Source of the DNA: MFD09286-c1 sp963701015
Lineage (GTDB): Bacteria > Bacteroidota > Bacteroidia > Bacteroidales > DTGW01
NCBI GenBank assembly: GCA_963701015.1
Contig: OY969556.1
Span: forward strand, 3,162,001-3,226,000
Length of the DNA stretch: 64,000 nucleotides
Direction: 5' to 3'
The notes beneath the pieces were generated by a model. It was not told the origin of the DNA. It saw only the letters and a program-made list of their open reading frames with translations, and ran no database searches. The translations under genes and the position numbers were made by a program. This document shows, piece by piece, positions 57,013 through 64,000 of the stretch (positions within the stretch are counted from its first letter, which is position 1; each line of letters opens with the position of its first letter).

Positions 57013-57222
57013 TTACGTGGTGCCAATAATTACTTCGGTTGATTTTATTATTGCAAATGCTTCCATTCCCGGTTTTAATTCTAATTCCGAGATTGCATCT
57101 TTTGATATAATTGCCGAAATTATATTCCCATTTCCTAAATCGAGAACTACCTTAGCTGTTATAAGTCCTTCTTCTACTTTTAATATTTTACCCTTTAATT
57201 GGTTTCGCGCACTAAGTTTCAT
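57013..57222 (-). CDS. mop: Mono-Mop (molbindin) TOBE domain protein
   Basis: 69-residue single TOBE/Mop domain: SARNQLKGKILKVEEGLITAKVVLDLG, then ISAIISKDAISELELKPGMEAFAIIKSTEVIIGT. The family binds molybdate as hexamers. Being the first gene, 20 nt before modE, it may complete a two-chain ModE (DNA-binding chain plus ligand chain). Confidence 0.9.
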   Translation of the reverse strand: MKLSARNQLKGKILKVEEGLITAKVVLDLGNGNIISAIISKDAISELELKPGMEAFAIIKSTEVIIGTT

Positions 57223-57618
57223 TATATAATTGTTTTAGTTTAAAATCATGATATATTATATTTTATATCGCTTAATATGAAATATTCACAAATAATTCCG
57301 AAATTGTAATTACTAATAGATATGCCAATAATTATGCCAAACATATAAAAGATTGAATTATTGATAATTATAAAATTAATTCTGTATATATTCTACATTT
57401 TCGTAAGAAACTAATAAATTTTCTACATAAATGTAATTCTGTATTATTTGAAATTTTTCAATTATATAATATTCATAAGAATTCTATTTAGTCATTTATA
57501 ATTTTAAGTTACTCAAATTATGTTAATAAGAAAAATATAAGCTGAAAAGAATTATTATTCTTAAACTTTGATGTTATAATTTAGCGCCTTTATAAAATAT
57601 AAACCATTACTTGAATTT
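57223..57618. other. Divergent intergenic region between mop and the MFS gene
   Basis: 396 nt without an ORF of note. It holds a ModE-like element at 57252-57268 beside mop, a TACAT-AA-ATGTA palindrome at 57424-57435, direct repeats of AATTCTGTAT (about 57379 and 57436), and AAGAAT-N4-ATTCTT at 57547-57562 upstream of the MFS gene. TTTG followed by TATAAAAT about 20 nt later occurs toward both genes but is not the consensus -7. Confidence 0.45.
57252..57268. promoter_or_regulatory. Candidate ModE operator
   Basis: TATAT-N7-TATAT centred at 57260, matching the core spacing of the E. coli ModE sites (TATAT-N7-TAYAT). It lies 30 nt upstream of mop, with GA and CG flanks on the two sides. In DNA this AT-rich the match could be chance; placement next to the modE operon is the argument. 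Confidence 0.35.
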
Positions 57619-58872
57619 GTGGATATTAACAATACATTCCGGTCATTAAAATATAAAAACTATATGCTGTTTTTTAGTGGCCAAAGTATTTCGTTAATTG
57701 GTACATGGACACAACGAATCGCCACTCCCTGGTTGGTTTACAGAATGACACATTCTCCATTACTTTTAGGAGTAGTCGGTTTTGCTGGTCAATTACCAAC
57801 TTTTTTAATAAGTCCCTATGCCGGAGTTATAACAGATAGAATTGACAGGTATAAAGTGCTGTTGTTTACCCAAATTTTGGCTATGTTGCAAGCAACAATG
57901 CTGTGTTTATTATTTTTTTCCAATAAAATTGAGGTTTGGCAAATTATTGCACTTGGTATATTTTTAGGTATAATCAATGCCTTTGATGTTCCAGCCAGGC
58001 AATCATTGGTTGTAAAAATGGTTGACGATAAAAAAGATTTGGGAAATGCCATTGCCTTAAATTCTTCTATGGTAAATGCAGCCCGCCTGATTGGCCCATC
58101 TATCGCTGGTGTTATAATTGCTTATTTGGGCGAAGGATTTTGCTTCCTTATTAATGCTATAAGCTATTTATTTGTAATAACAACTTTGTTATTGATGACT
58201 ATAAAACGCGATCCGATAATTCCAAGCCAGAAAAATATAATACAGGATTTTCGTGAAGGGTTTGCTTATACATTTGGGAATATAACCATTAAAACACTTA
58301 TAATAATGCTTGCAGCAATTAGCTTGGTTGGCATGCCTTACACAATTTTAATGCCAATTTTTGCAGGTAAAATTTTACATGGTTCTTCGCATACATTTGG
58401 GTTCTTAATGGCCTCAACAGGGGTTGGTGCATTAGTTGGATCATTATATATGGCATCTCGGAAAACGGTCGTTGGTTTGGAAAAGCTGGTACCAATTTCA
58501 GCAATTATATTTGGATGTGGAATTATTGCATTTGCACTATCGCGAAATGTATATCTTTCAATGTTTGTTTTGCTTTTTACCGGATTGGGTATGATTTTTC
58601 AAATGGCTGCAAGTAATACAATTATCCAAACAATTGTTGATGAACGCAAACGGGGAAGAGTAATGAGCTTTTATGCGATGGCTTTTATGGGTGCAGCGCC
58701 ATTTGGCAGCTTATTGGCAGGATGGTCGGCAAATATAATCGGTGCGCCTACTACACTAGTAATTGGAGGGATATTTTGCATTATTGGTGCAATTGTTTAT
58801 TTTGCTGTTTTACCAAAAATGATGATATCATTAAGGCCTATTTATGAACAACATTTAATTGAGAAAAGATAA
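57619..58872 (+). CDS. MFS transporter (MFS_3 / EntS-like)
   Basis: 417-residue, about 12-helix major facilitator, likely a drug, siderophore or metabolite exporter. The start is GTG at 57619. The first-half family motif FSGQSISLIGTWTQRIATPWLVYRMT and SPYAGVITDRIDRYKVLL (the MFS A-loop) are clear, as is DVPARQSLVVKMV in the central loop and GRVMSFYAMAFMGAAPFGSLLAGW in the second half. No partner genes. It ends 19 nt from the convergent alpha/beta hydrolase. Confidence 0.88.
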   Translation: MDINNTFRSLKYKNYMLFFSGQSISLIGTWTQRIATPWLVYRMTHSPLLLGVVGFAGQLPTFLISPYAGVITDRIDRYKVLLFTQILAMLQATMLCLLFFSNKIEVWQIIALGIFLGIINAFDVPARQSLVVKMVDDKKDLGNAIALNSSMVNAARLIGPSIAGVIIAYLGEGFCFLINAISYLFVITTLLLMTIKRDPIIPSQKNIIQDFREGFAYTFGNITIKTLIIMLAAISLVGMPYTILMPIFAGKILHGSSHTFGFLMASTGVGALVGSLYMASRKTVVGLEKLVPISAIIFGCGIIAFALSRNVYLSMFVLLFTGLGMIFQMAASNTIIQTIVDERKRGRVMSFYAMAFMGAAPFGSLLAGWSANIIGAPTTLVIGGIFCIIGAIVYFAVLPKMMISLRPIYEQHLIEKR

Positions 58873-58891
58873 GTAAACAAGTACTCTTGTG

Positions 58892-59617
58892 TTATTTTAT
58901 ATTTGAAATAAATGTTCCGGTTTTTAAAAATTCAACAATTAGTTTTCGTACATTTTTATCTTGTGTCAACCTGCCATGGTCATCTTTAACAATGGCAACA
59001 TCTTTCTCAATTCCCAGTTTTGTCCTTTTGGGAGTTAAAAAACCATCGTTGTCACCTTTTATAAATGGATTATATCCTTGTACTTTTCCTCTTATGCCAA
59101 TAATTATACCCACTTCAGAATTATATGGTATAGGAAGGTTTTTGGCATATGAACCAGAATCAGTTCTCATATGCTCAATATTTGGTCCTAAAAGCAATTT
59201 TAATATTTTGAAAGAAGAATAAAAATCAGCAATTTCAGCTCCTTCATTGGGAGGAGCAATCATAACAATTCTATTGATTTTTGGAAAACTTACATCAGGC
59301 AATGAATATTTTAGCATCGCACGCACCACAAGTGCACCCATTGAATGAGTTACAAATGAAACGGTATCAATATGTGATTGCTGAATATTTCTGTATAAAT
59401 CATTCCCTAATGAATCTAAGTCCTCTGAAATGCTGTTATATCCATAATTTTCAGTATTATAATTTTCTTTTAATAAGCACTTGTTAATTCTTTTCATCAT
59501 TAATTTAGGACAGCCATAACCATGAATAACATAAATTTTATTGCTTCCTGAAATTGGTAACATATAAAATAATATTAATAAAAGAATGAAAAAAGTTCTT
59601 AAATTTTTATTTATCAT
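58892..59617 (-). CDS. Secreted alpha/beta hydrolase (lipase/PGAP1-like)
   Basis: 241 residues with a signal peptide (NLRTFFILLLILFYMLPISG). The hydrolase fold starts with NKIYVIHGYGCP (oxyanion segment HGYG), then the nucleophile elbow THSMGALVVRAM, a catalytic-Asp candidate in GDNDGFL and the His in KDDHGRL. PGAP1-like lipases and secreted esterases share this pattern. The substrate is unknown. Divergent from the small 59751 gene. Confidence 0.82.
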   Translation of the reverse strand: MINKNLRTFFILLLILFYMLPISGSNKIYVIHGYGCPKLMMKRINKCLLKENYNTENYGYNSISEDLDSLGNDLYRNIQQSHIDTVSFVTHSMGALVVRAMLKYSLPDVSFPKINRIVMIAPPNEGAEIADFYSSFKILKLLLGPNIEHMRTDSGSYAKNLPIPYNSEVGIIIGIRGKVQGYNPFIKGDNDGFLTPKRTKLGIEKDVAIVKDDHGRLTQDKNVRKLIVEFLKTGTFISNIK

Positions 59618-59750
59618 AAAAAAGAAATAGCTGTAATGGAATTTTTTATTGCAATCAGGTTTAATTTTGCTAAATTACATTGATTAATTTAATCATAATA
59701 TTTTGAAAATTCATACAAATAAATATATAAAATTTCGAATATAAAATAAT

Positions 59751-59990
59751 ATGAAATTTACACGTGACGATTATAACAAACGTATAATTGATAAAGGACG
59801 AAAAATTCCTACAGATGAGCCTGTGTTTTTGCTTCGAGGGCAAGATGTTTACGCCCCAGATACATTAAGGTTTTATGCTAACCTGGTGGCTGAAAACGGA
59901 AATGTAAAAATGGCTGAAGAATTGCGCAGCCATGCTCGCGAAATGTTATTGTGGCAAAAATCTGTAAGGGTTAAAACTCCGGATGTATAG
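59751..59990 (+). CDS. Small conserved-looking protein of unknown function
   Basis: 79 residues, no signal or membrane segment, mixed helical character: MKFTRDDYNKRIIDKGRKIPTDEPVFLLRGQDVYAPDT then helical LRFYANLVAENGNVKMAEELRSHAREMLLW. I recognise the pattern (opening KFTRDDYNKRIIDKGRKIP, and FLLRGQDVYAPDTL) as that of a hypothetical protein family but no function. A terminator that may serve both strands follows at 60060. Confidence 0.55.
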   Translation: MKFTRDDYNKRIIDKGRKIPTDEPVFLLRGQDVYAPDTLRFYANLVAENGNVKMAEELRSHAREMLLWQKSVRVKTPDV

Positions 59991-60059
59991 GATAAATAAT
60001 TAAGTCGAAAAACGTGAATTGTTATTTACCTAGATTTCAAAAAGATATAATAAATAAAA

Positions 60060-60085
60060 TCAGCACAGGCATATGCTTGTGCTGA
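60060..60085 (-). terminator. Intrinsic terminator after the cold-shock gene (possibly bidirectional)
   Basis: Near-perfect palindrome with 12 Watson-Crick pairs and one G-T (arms TCAGCACAGGCAT and its partner), immediately followed on the minus strand by TTTTATTTATTAT. It begins 29 nt past the stop at 60114; plus-strand reading ends in AAATATAATTTG, so it may also stop the 59751 gene. Confidence 0.75.
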
Positions 60086-60113
60086 AATATAATTTGTTAT
60101 GATTTATCTAATT

Positions 60114-60554
60114 TCACATTAACCGCATTCGGGCAGCTTTTGGCCCTTTGGCAACTTCAAAGGTAACTTTATTATTTTCTTTTATAGCATCTTCTAGTCC
60201 ATTTACATGTACAAAAATACTTTCCTGGGTAGCTGAATCTTTTATAAATCCAAATCCTTTATTGTCATTAAAAAAAGTGACTATTCCCTTACGGATTATT
60301 TCATTTGTATCTGATGCAAGACTTTTAGGTACACTTATTGCAATATCCTCAGCATTGATAATTTTTCGTTTGGTTAAATCCGGAGGAGTAGAAGTAATAT
60401 TTCCATATTCATCTACATATGCAATCATATCGTCAAGGCTTTTACCATCTTTGCCTTCTTTCCGTTCAAGCCTTTTTTTCTCTTTCTCTTTTCTTTTTTT
60501 TTCTTTCTTAATGCGTACTTCCTTTTTGCCAAATGTTTCTTGCGATCTCGCCAT
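60114..60554 (-). CDS. Cold-shock-domain RNA-binding protein with charged N-terminal extension
   Basis: 146 residues. The first about 65 residues are basic and acidic mixes (KKEVRIKKEKKRKEKEKKRLERKEG) predicted to be an extended or coiled region. The last about 65 are a full OB-type cold-shock domain (GIVTFFNDNKGFGFIKD with RNP1, IFVHVNGLEDAIK as RNP2 side, and VTFEVAKGPKAARMRLM). Binds single-stranded nucleic acid, likely an RNA chaperone. A TACTTTTG -7 box about 90 nt upstream (60641-60648) suggests a long leader, as in cold-regulated csp mRNAs. Confidence 0.85.
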   Translation of the reverse strand: MARSQETFGKKEVRIKKEKKRKEKEKKRLERKEGKDGKSLDDMIAYVDEYGNITSTPPDLTKRKIINAEDIAISVPKSLASDTNEIIRKGIVTFFNDNKGFGFIKDSATQESIFVHVNGLEDAIKENNKVTFEVAKGPKAARMRLM

Positions 60555-60640
60555 ATTATTTTTCTTATTTTAAATTAAAACCAACCAAACCATTAATAAT
60601 TAATATGTTAGAATACTATTTCATTTGGACAGGTATTTTG

Positions 60641-60648
60641 CAAAAGTA
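60641..60648 (-). promoter_or_regulatory. Candidate -7 box giving a long cold-shock leader
   Basis: TACTTTTG on the minus strand, a perfect TAnnTTTG, 87 nt upstream of the start; no -33 TTTG at the proper distance. If used, the leader would be about 80 nt, in line with the leader-controlled csp genes. Confidence 0.35.
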
Positions 60649-60778
60649 CAATAATTCTTTTGGTTTATAATATATTATATTGAATTTGAATTTTTTAACC
60701 TTGTTAATTACTTATAAGTAAATATTTTATCTTTAATAATAAAATGAAGTTTTTAAAAATTCAGACCCATTCTCATAA

Positions 60779-61603
60779 CTATCTTCTTTTCCCCGATTGC
60801 GGATCATTTGGATTTGCCTTTTCTGCTGACTTAGGCTTAGCCGAAGTGTTGGATGTTTTTTGCGGCGCTGATCGTTGATTATCTACTTTTGTCGGTTGGT
60901 TGTGTTGTGTGTTATTACTTACAGCAGGTTGAGTACGAACTGGCGCCGCAGGTCTTTGACCTTCATTATTATTTTTATTTTCAGTTGCATTACGCCTGTT
61001 ATTATTGAAATTAGTGTTTGAACCATTTGTATTCGGATTTGCATTATTTTCAGGTTGCCTGGCTGGTGGATTATTGATATTCTGACGTGCATTATTTATG
61101 GGACGATTAGGTTCTGCATTTTCAGTTCTTCGGCTACTTACAGCAGGAGCATCATGTCTAACATATATTGGTTTTCTGTCATTTTCATTATACCCTCTTA
61201 AACTCCCATTATTAGCGTTATTGAAATTTGAATTTGCCCTATAATAATGAGGCGGATAGTTTGTAACATAAGTATCATTGTGTATCCATGGTTGTTGGGT
61301 ATGATAATCAATTGCTATAATATAGCCGGTATTATAATCATAACTTGCATATACTGCAGGAGGTTGATGTGAAAAATACCAAATACCACCTTCCTGATAG
61401 ACATATTGCTGGTTACGTACATCAAAATACATATCACAATCTGGGAAATAGTAATAATTTACCATTTGATAATTATCGTAATCTGAAGCCCAAACAGGCT
61501 GTGGACTTTCATTATTCTGTGCAACATATACAACGGGGCCACAAGCCGAAGTAAATAAAATTATTATTTCAAGAATAATAAGAAATTTTAATGCTTTTTT
61601 CAT
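60779..61603 (-). CDS. Low-complexity Asn-rich lipoprotein
   Basis: 274 residues with a lipobox (IILFTSACGP, Cys about residue 21), so it should be attached to a membrane by its lipid. A Tyr-rich N-terminal half (YDNYQMVNYYYFPDCDMYFDVRN, YVYQEGGIWYFSHQPPAVYASYDYNTGY) is followed by an Asn/Pro/Gln-rich tail (NNGSLRGYNENDRKPIY, NTNGSNTNFNNNRRN) with charged end. It resembles unnamed Bacteroidota surface or periplasmic lipoproteins; no domain function known to me. Single gene. Confidence 0.6.
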   Translation of the reverse strand: MKKALKFLIILEIIILFTSACGPVVYVAQNNESPQPVWASDYDNYQMVNYYYFPDCDMYFDVRNQQYVYQEGGIWYFSHQPPAVYASYDYNTGYIIAIDYHTQQPWIHNDTYVTNYPPHYYRANSNFNNANNGSLRGYNENDRKPIYVRHDAPAVSSRRTENAEPNRPINNARQNINNPPARQPENNANPNTNGSNTNFNNNRRNATENKNNNEGQRPAAPVRTQPAVSNNTQHNQPTKVDNQRSAPQKTSNTSAKPKSAEKANPNDPQSGKRR

Positions 61604-61895
61604 GGGATTGTTATTTAATATAAAACCTGATAAGATATTTATTTAAAAGTAATATAATTTTCAAAGTTGAATACTTTCAAATATTTTTTATGCAAACTGT
61701 ATGCCAAAATTAATTCCATTTTTTTATAGGTAAGCTAATTATAAATTAATAATTCAGCCTATCATAGATTTAACTATATCAAACAAAATTTAAATTTTGT
61801 TGTTATTCTTTTACATTATAAATTTTTATTGAATGTTCCGCTTTTATTAATAATTAATGTAATTTGAATATTATACTATAAAAAAAACAATTAAA

Positions 61896-62204
61896 ATGAT
61901 TAATGAAATTGAAGCAATAACTTTAAAAGATCAATTGGATAAAGGTATAGAATCAATATTTCTGCTTGATGTACGAGAACCTTATGAATATAATCAATAT
62001 AATATTGGAGGAACATTAATACCTTTGAATGAGTTGCCAAACAGGCTCGACGAAATTCCTACGGAAAAGGAAATTGTGATAATTTGCAGAAGTGGTGTAA
62101 GAAGCATGACTGCTGCAAACTATTTAAATAAGTTTAATCCAAACATGAAACTTAATAATTTAAAAGGCGGAGTTTTGGCGTGGAGCAAGGTTTTTGACAA
62201 ATAA
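61896..62204 (+). CDS. Rhodanese-like domain protein
   Basis: 102-residue single rhodanese fold, cytoplasmic. The active-site loop is CRSGVRS with Cys64; the opening FLLDVREPYEYNQYNIGGTLIPLNELPNRL is the DVREPxE signature. The family transfers sulfane sulfur or acts as a sulfur carrier/arsenate reductase relative. It is convergent with the GNAT gene (2-nt gap). Confidence 0.88.
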   Translation: MINEIEAITLKDQLDKGIESIFLLDVREPYEYNQYNIGGTLIPLNELPNRLDEIPTEKEIVIICRSGVRSMTAANYLNKFNPNMKLNNLKGGVLAWSKVFDK

Positions 62205-62206
62205 CT

Positions 62207-62791
62207 CTATAACTTAAAATTTATTTTTAACTCAGGCCATTCTTCCTTTAAAATACTATAATAAACGGTATTTCTTCTAAACCCATCACTCATAAGCATG
62301 TGGCTTCTAAAAATCCCTTCAAACTTACCGCCAATTTTTTCAATAGCATTGCGCGAATTTAAGTTTCGCTCATCAGTCTTTAATTCAATCCGTTCAAATT
62401 GTAATTCTTCAAACAGATAAGACAATAATAAATATTTACAATTCCGGTTCAATCCGGTTTTCTGAAATTGTTTTCCAATCCATGTTCCACCAATTTCAAG
62501 ACGTTTATCATAGTTTGATATGCTTAAAAAACTTGTACTGCCAGCATAGGCATTTTGTGTTTTATCAAAAATTACAAATGGATATCTTGTTTTCTTTATC
62601 CTATCTTTTAGTGCATTTTCGATGTATTTAGTAAGTAGTGTTTTTGTATAAATTTGAGAAGGTGTATATTTTATGAGATCTTTATCGGAAGTTGCAATGG
62701 GCAATAATTTTTCAATATCTTCTATTTTTAATGGACGGAGAAATGCACGGTTATTTTCTAAAATTATATCGTTTTCAAAAATTAAATCCAT
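62207..62791 (-). CDS. GNAT family N-acetyltransferase (RimJ/RimL-like)
   Basis: 194 residues. Acetyl-CoA-binding motif A is IGGTWIGKQFQKTGLNRNCKYLLL and the C-terminal motif RNLNSRNAIEKIGGKFEG is typical for RimJ/RimL-type GNATs. It acetylates an amine of unknown identity (protein N terminus or small molecule). Its start is 7 nt after the small unknown gene stops, suggesting a shared transcript with the Anbu gene upstream. Confidence 0.82.
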   Translation of the reverse strand: MDLIFENDIILENNRAFLRPLKIEDIEKLLPIATSDKDLIKYTPSQIYTKTLLTKYIENALKDRIKKTRYPFVIFDKTQNAYAGSTSFLSISNYDKRLEIGGTWIGKQFQKTGLNRNCKYLLLSYLFEELQFERIELKTDERNLNSRNAIEKIGGKFEGIFRSHMLMSDGFRRNTVYYSILKEEWPELKINFKL

Positions 62792-62798
62792 TGATCAT

Positions 62799-63170
62799 TT
62801 ATTTTACATTTTTAAAATAATGCCGGGTTAATACTTTTTTCAAGTCGCGCACAATTATTTGATGTGCTATAATTTCAATATGGCTATATTCAGGTATTTC
62901 GGCTTGAGTATTTGCAATTTCTTTATCAGTTATATCAACCTGGTATAATACTGAAAGTAACTTCTGATAATTACTATTTACTAAAGATTCAATTTGTATT
63001 TTTAATTGTTGAAATAGTTCATTATAAGCTGTAGCAGTATTTCCTGAAAAGGTGATGGTTAAGCCAAACAATCCAAAATCCTTCATTATTTGTTCTGCGG
63101 TTTCCTGTACTAGAATTTTTTCATTTAATAATTCAGCAATATTGCTCTTATGTATTTTAGGTAATTGCAT
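62799..63170 (-). CDS. Small protein of unknown function between Anbu and GNAT
   Basis: 123 residues, mainly helical, with no signal or membrane segment: KSNIAELLNEKILVQETAEQIMKDF, then YNELFQQLKIQIESLVN and IEIIAHQIIVRDLKKVLTRHY. I do not recognise a domain. It lies 63 nt downstream of the Anbu stop and 7 nt before the GNAT gene, so it may be part of the Anbu operon. Confidence 0.55.
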   Translation of the reverse strand: MQLPKIHKSNIAELLNEKILVQETAEQIMKDFGLFGLTITFSGNTATAYNELFQQLKIQIESLVNSNYQKLLSVLYQVDITDKEIANTQAEIPEYSHIEIIAHQIIVRDLKKVLTRHYFKNVK

Positions 63171-63233
63171 AAATTGAATATTTTGGCGAAAACAAAGAAA
63201 TTTTTGCTTTTTATTTTGCTAAATTATTCAATT

Positions 63234-63959
63234 TTAATCAATTTCATTCAAGAATGCATCCATCCAATCATCAGGCATATCATGGACCGCTTGTGTGAGT
63301 TTTTCACCCCATAATTTACCGATGGCTTGTAAATCGCTATGTTCATAACGGTGTACTTTTAATTTCCTTTTTATTGGATCGTAAATAATAACATCAATAG
63401 GATAATTAACATCATTTGTACTAACGCGGGTAGAATCGAATGATAAAAAACCGGTTTTCAAGGCAAACCGAATGGTGGAGTCAAATTTTATAGTGCGTTT
63501 CAACACTGGTTTCCCATATCCCGAGTTGCCAATAATTGTATATGGCGAACCACTTTCAATTTCAATCCAGTTTCCTTCGGGGTACAATAAAAATAATTTA
63601 TGCTCAGCGTCGCCTTTTAACTGACCTCCAACAATTGTGTGAATATTGAATGATAAACCTGCCTTTTCAAGCGATTCCTTATCTTCTTCAGCAACTTGCT
63701 TTATTTGTTCACCAAAGGCATTTACTACCTGATATAGTTTCGAATACAATTTGTGATTATCTTCAAATACATCGGAGAAATACGTTAACGCTTTATCGCG
63801 CAACGATCTCAAACCAGAAGTCATAACAAATACATTCTGATTATTTTTTGAATAAATTTTATATTTTTCAGCTGTTGAAGTTTCATTTCCTGATGTTAAC
63901 CGGGTGTCGGAAATGGCAACAATTCCGGTCTGAATTTTAATTCCGAGGCAATACGTCAT
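63234..63959 (-). CDS. Anbu (ancestral beta-subunit) proteasome-like peptidase
   Basis: 241 residues; complete, starting MTYCLGI with the N-terminal Thr2 (after Met removal) that acts as nucleophile in the Ntn-hydrolase fold. The start and length match Anbu (about 240 aa) rather than HslV (about 175) or the shorter bacterial proteasome homologue. Features are the start VAISDTRLTSG and FVMTSGLRSLRDKALTYF, then FNIHTIVGGQLKGD and SPYTIIGNSGYGKPVLKR. Anbu forms ring assemblies; its activity is not well defined. Its known operon partners (ATP-grasp, alpha-E, transglutaminase) are not in the window but could lie to the right. Confidence 0.85.
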   Translation of the reverse strand: MTYCLGIKIQTGIVAISDTRLTSGNETSTAEKYKIYSKNNQNVFVMTSGLRSLRDKALTYFSDVFEDNHKLYSKLYQVVNAFGEQIKQVAEEDKESLEKAGLSFNIHTIVGGQLKGDAEHKLFLLYPEGNWIEIESGSPYTIIGNSGYGKPVLKRTIKFDSTIRFALKTGFLSFDSTRVSTNDVNYPIDVIIYDPIKRKLKVHRYEHSDLQAIGKLWGEKLTQAVHDMPDDWMDAFLNEID

Positions 63960-64000
63960 AAATTTTTAATAATATACAGATAAAAATAATTATTGTTCAA

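Noticed and set aside
60148..60573. Plus-strand ORF of 141 codons over the cold-shock gene
   Set aside because: It is antisense to the cold-shock protein and has low-complexity Ser/Phe runs from Lys/Glu codons.
60708..60721. Palindrome TTACTTATAAGTAA as a terminator of the lipoprotein gene
   Set aside because: AT-only stem with no adjacent T run; likely chance in AT-rich DNA.
1..64000. CRISPR array, tRNA or rRNA genes
   Set aside because: No repeat-spacer pattern, no cloverleaf with a GGTTCGAATCC-type arm and no rRNA-like GC-rich block was noticed on reading; a covariance search was not possible.

Overview
The window is AT-rich chromosomal DNA from a member of the Bacteroidota, probably a free-living or anaerobic Bacteroidales-like lineage. 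The evidence is: type IX secretion (T9SS) signatures (a type A sorting domain on a GH5 enzyme, a type B/CHU_C domain on a large adhesin, a PorP/SprF protein), Bacteroidota families such as DUF2851, DUF5362 and Reg_prop/Y_Y_Y proteins, and several promoters of the Bacteroidota -33 TTG / -7 TAnnTTTG type with an 18-20 nt spacer. No rRNA, tRNA, CRISPR array, phage or integrative element was seen; the only mobile DNA is the end of an IS1595-type insertion sequence at the left edge.

Layout. 1-280: partial IS1595 transposase. 427-6249 (+): PfkB sugar kinase, secreted GH5 glycosidase, bacteriohemerythrin, and a SASA/CE20-like acetylesterase. 6306-13340 (-): RND efflux pump, adaptor and TolC protein behind a DUF1003 protein and a YncE-like beta-propeller. 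13689-18974: MycE-like methyltransferase, DUF5362 protein, SDR epimerase, release factor 2 (prfB) with an intact programmed +1 frameshift, and membrane/TPR proteins. 19248-28352 (-): housekeeping block with pfkA, a HEAT-like protein, lysA, rpsT, a chemoreceptor, trxA and dnaE. 28482-33077 (-): GH115 alpha-glucuronidase and a GT39-type glycosyltransferase broken by a +1 frameshift.

33125-43819 (-) is a T9SS/surface locus: a Reg_prop/Y_Y_Y/SpoIIE phosphatase, a secreted protein of unknown family, a PD40+PKD protein, a PorP/SprF barrel, and a giant Gly-rich, modular CHU_C adhesin whose reading frame is split by a -1 shift inside a repeat module. 43883-50066 (-): a 1235-residue NtrY-like histidine kinase, a TrkA-N potassium channel and a DUF2851 protein. 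50284-51942 (+): HAMP-GAF protein.

51972-57222 (-) is an eight-gene molybdate locus in the order mop, modE, trmO, porin, modA, di-mop, modB, modC, with a ModE-like TATAT-N7-TATAT element just upstream. 57619-64000: MFS exporter, secreted alpha/beta hydrolase, a 79-aa orphan, cold-shock-domain protein, Asn-rich lipoprotein, rhodanese, GNAT acetyltransferase, a small unknown protein and an Anbu proteasome-like peptidase at the right edge.

The strongest points for follow-up are the prfB recoding site, the two frameshifted genes, the composition of the molybdate operon, the T9SS surface/signalling cluster and the Anbu edge locus. I did not find a clearly new system whose novelty can be established from sequence alone.
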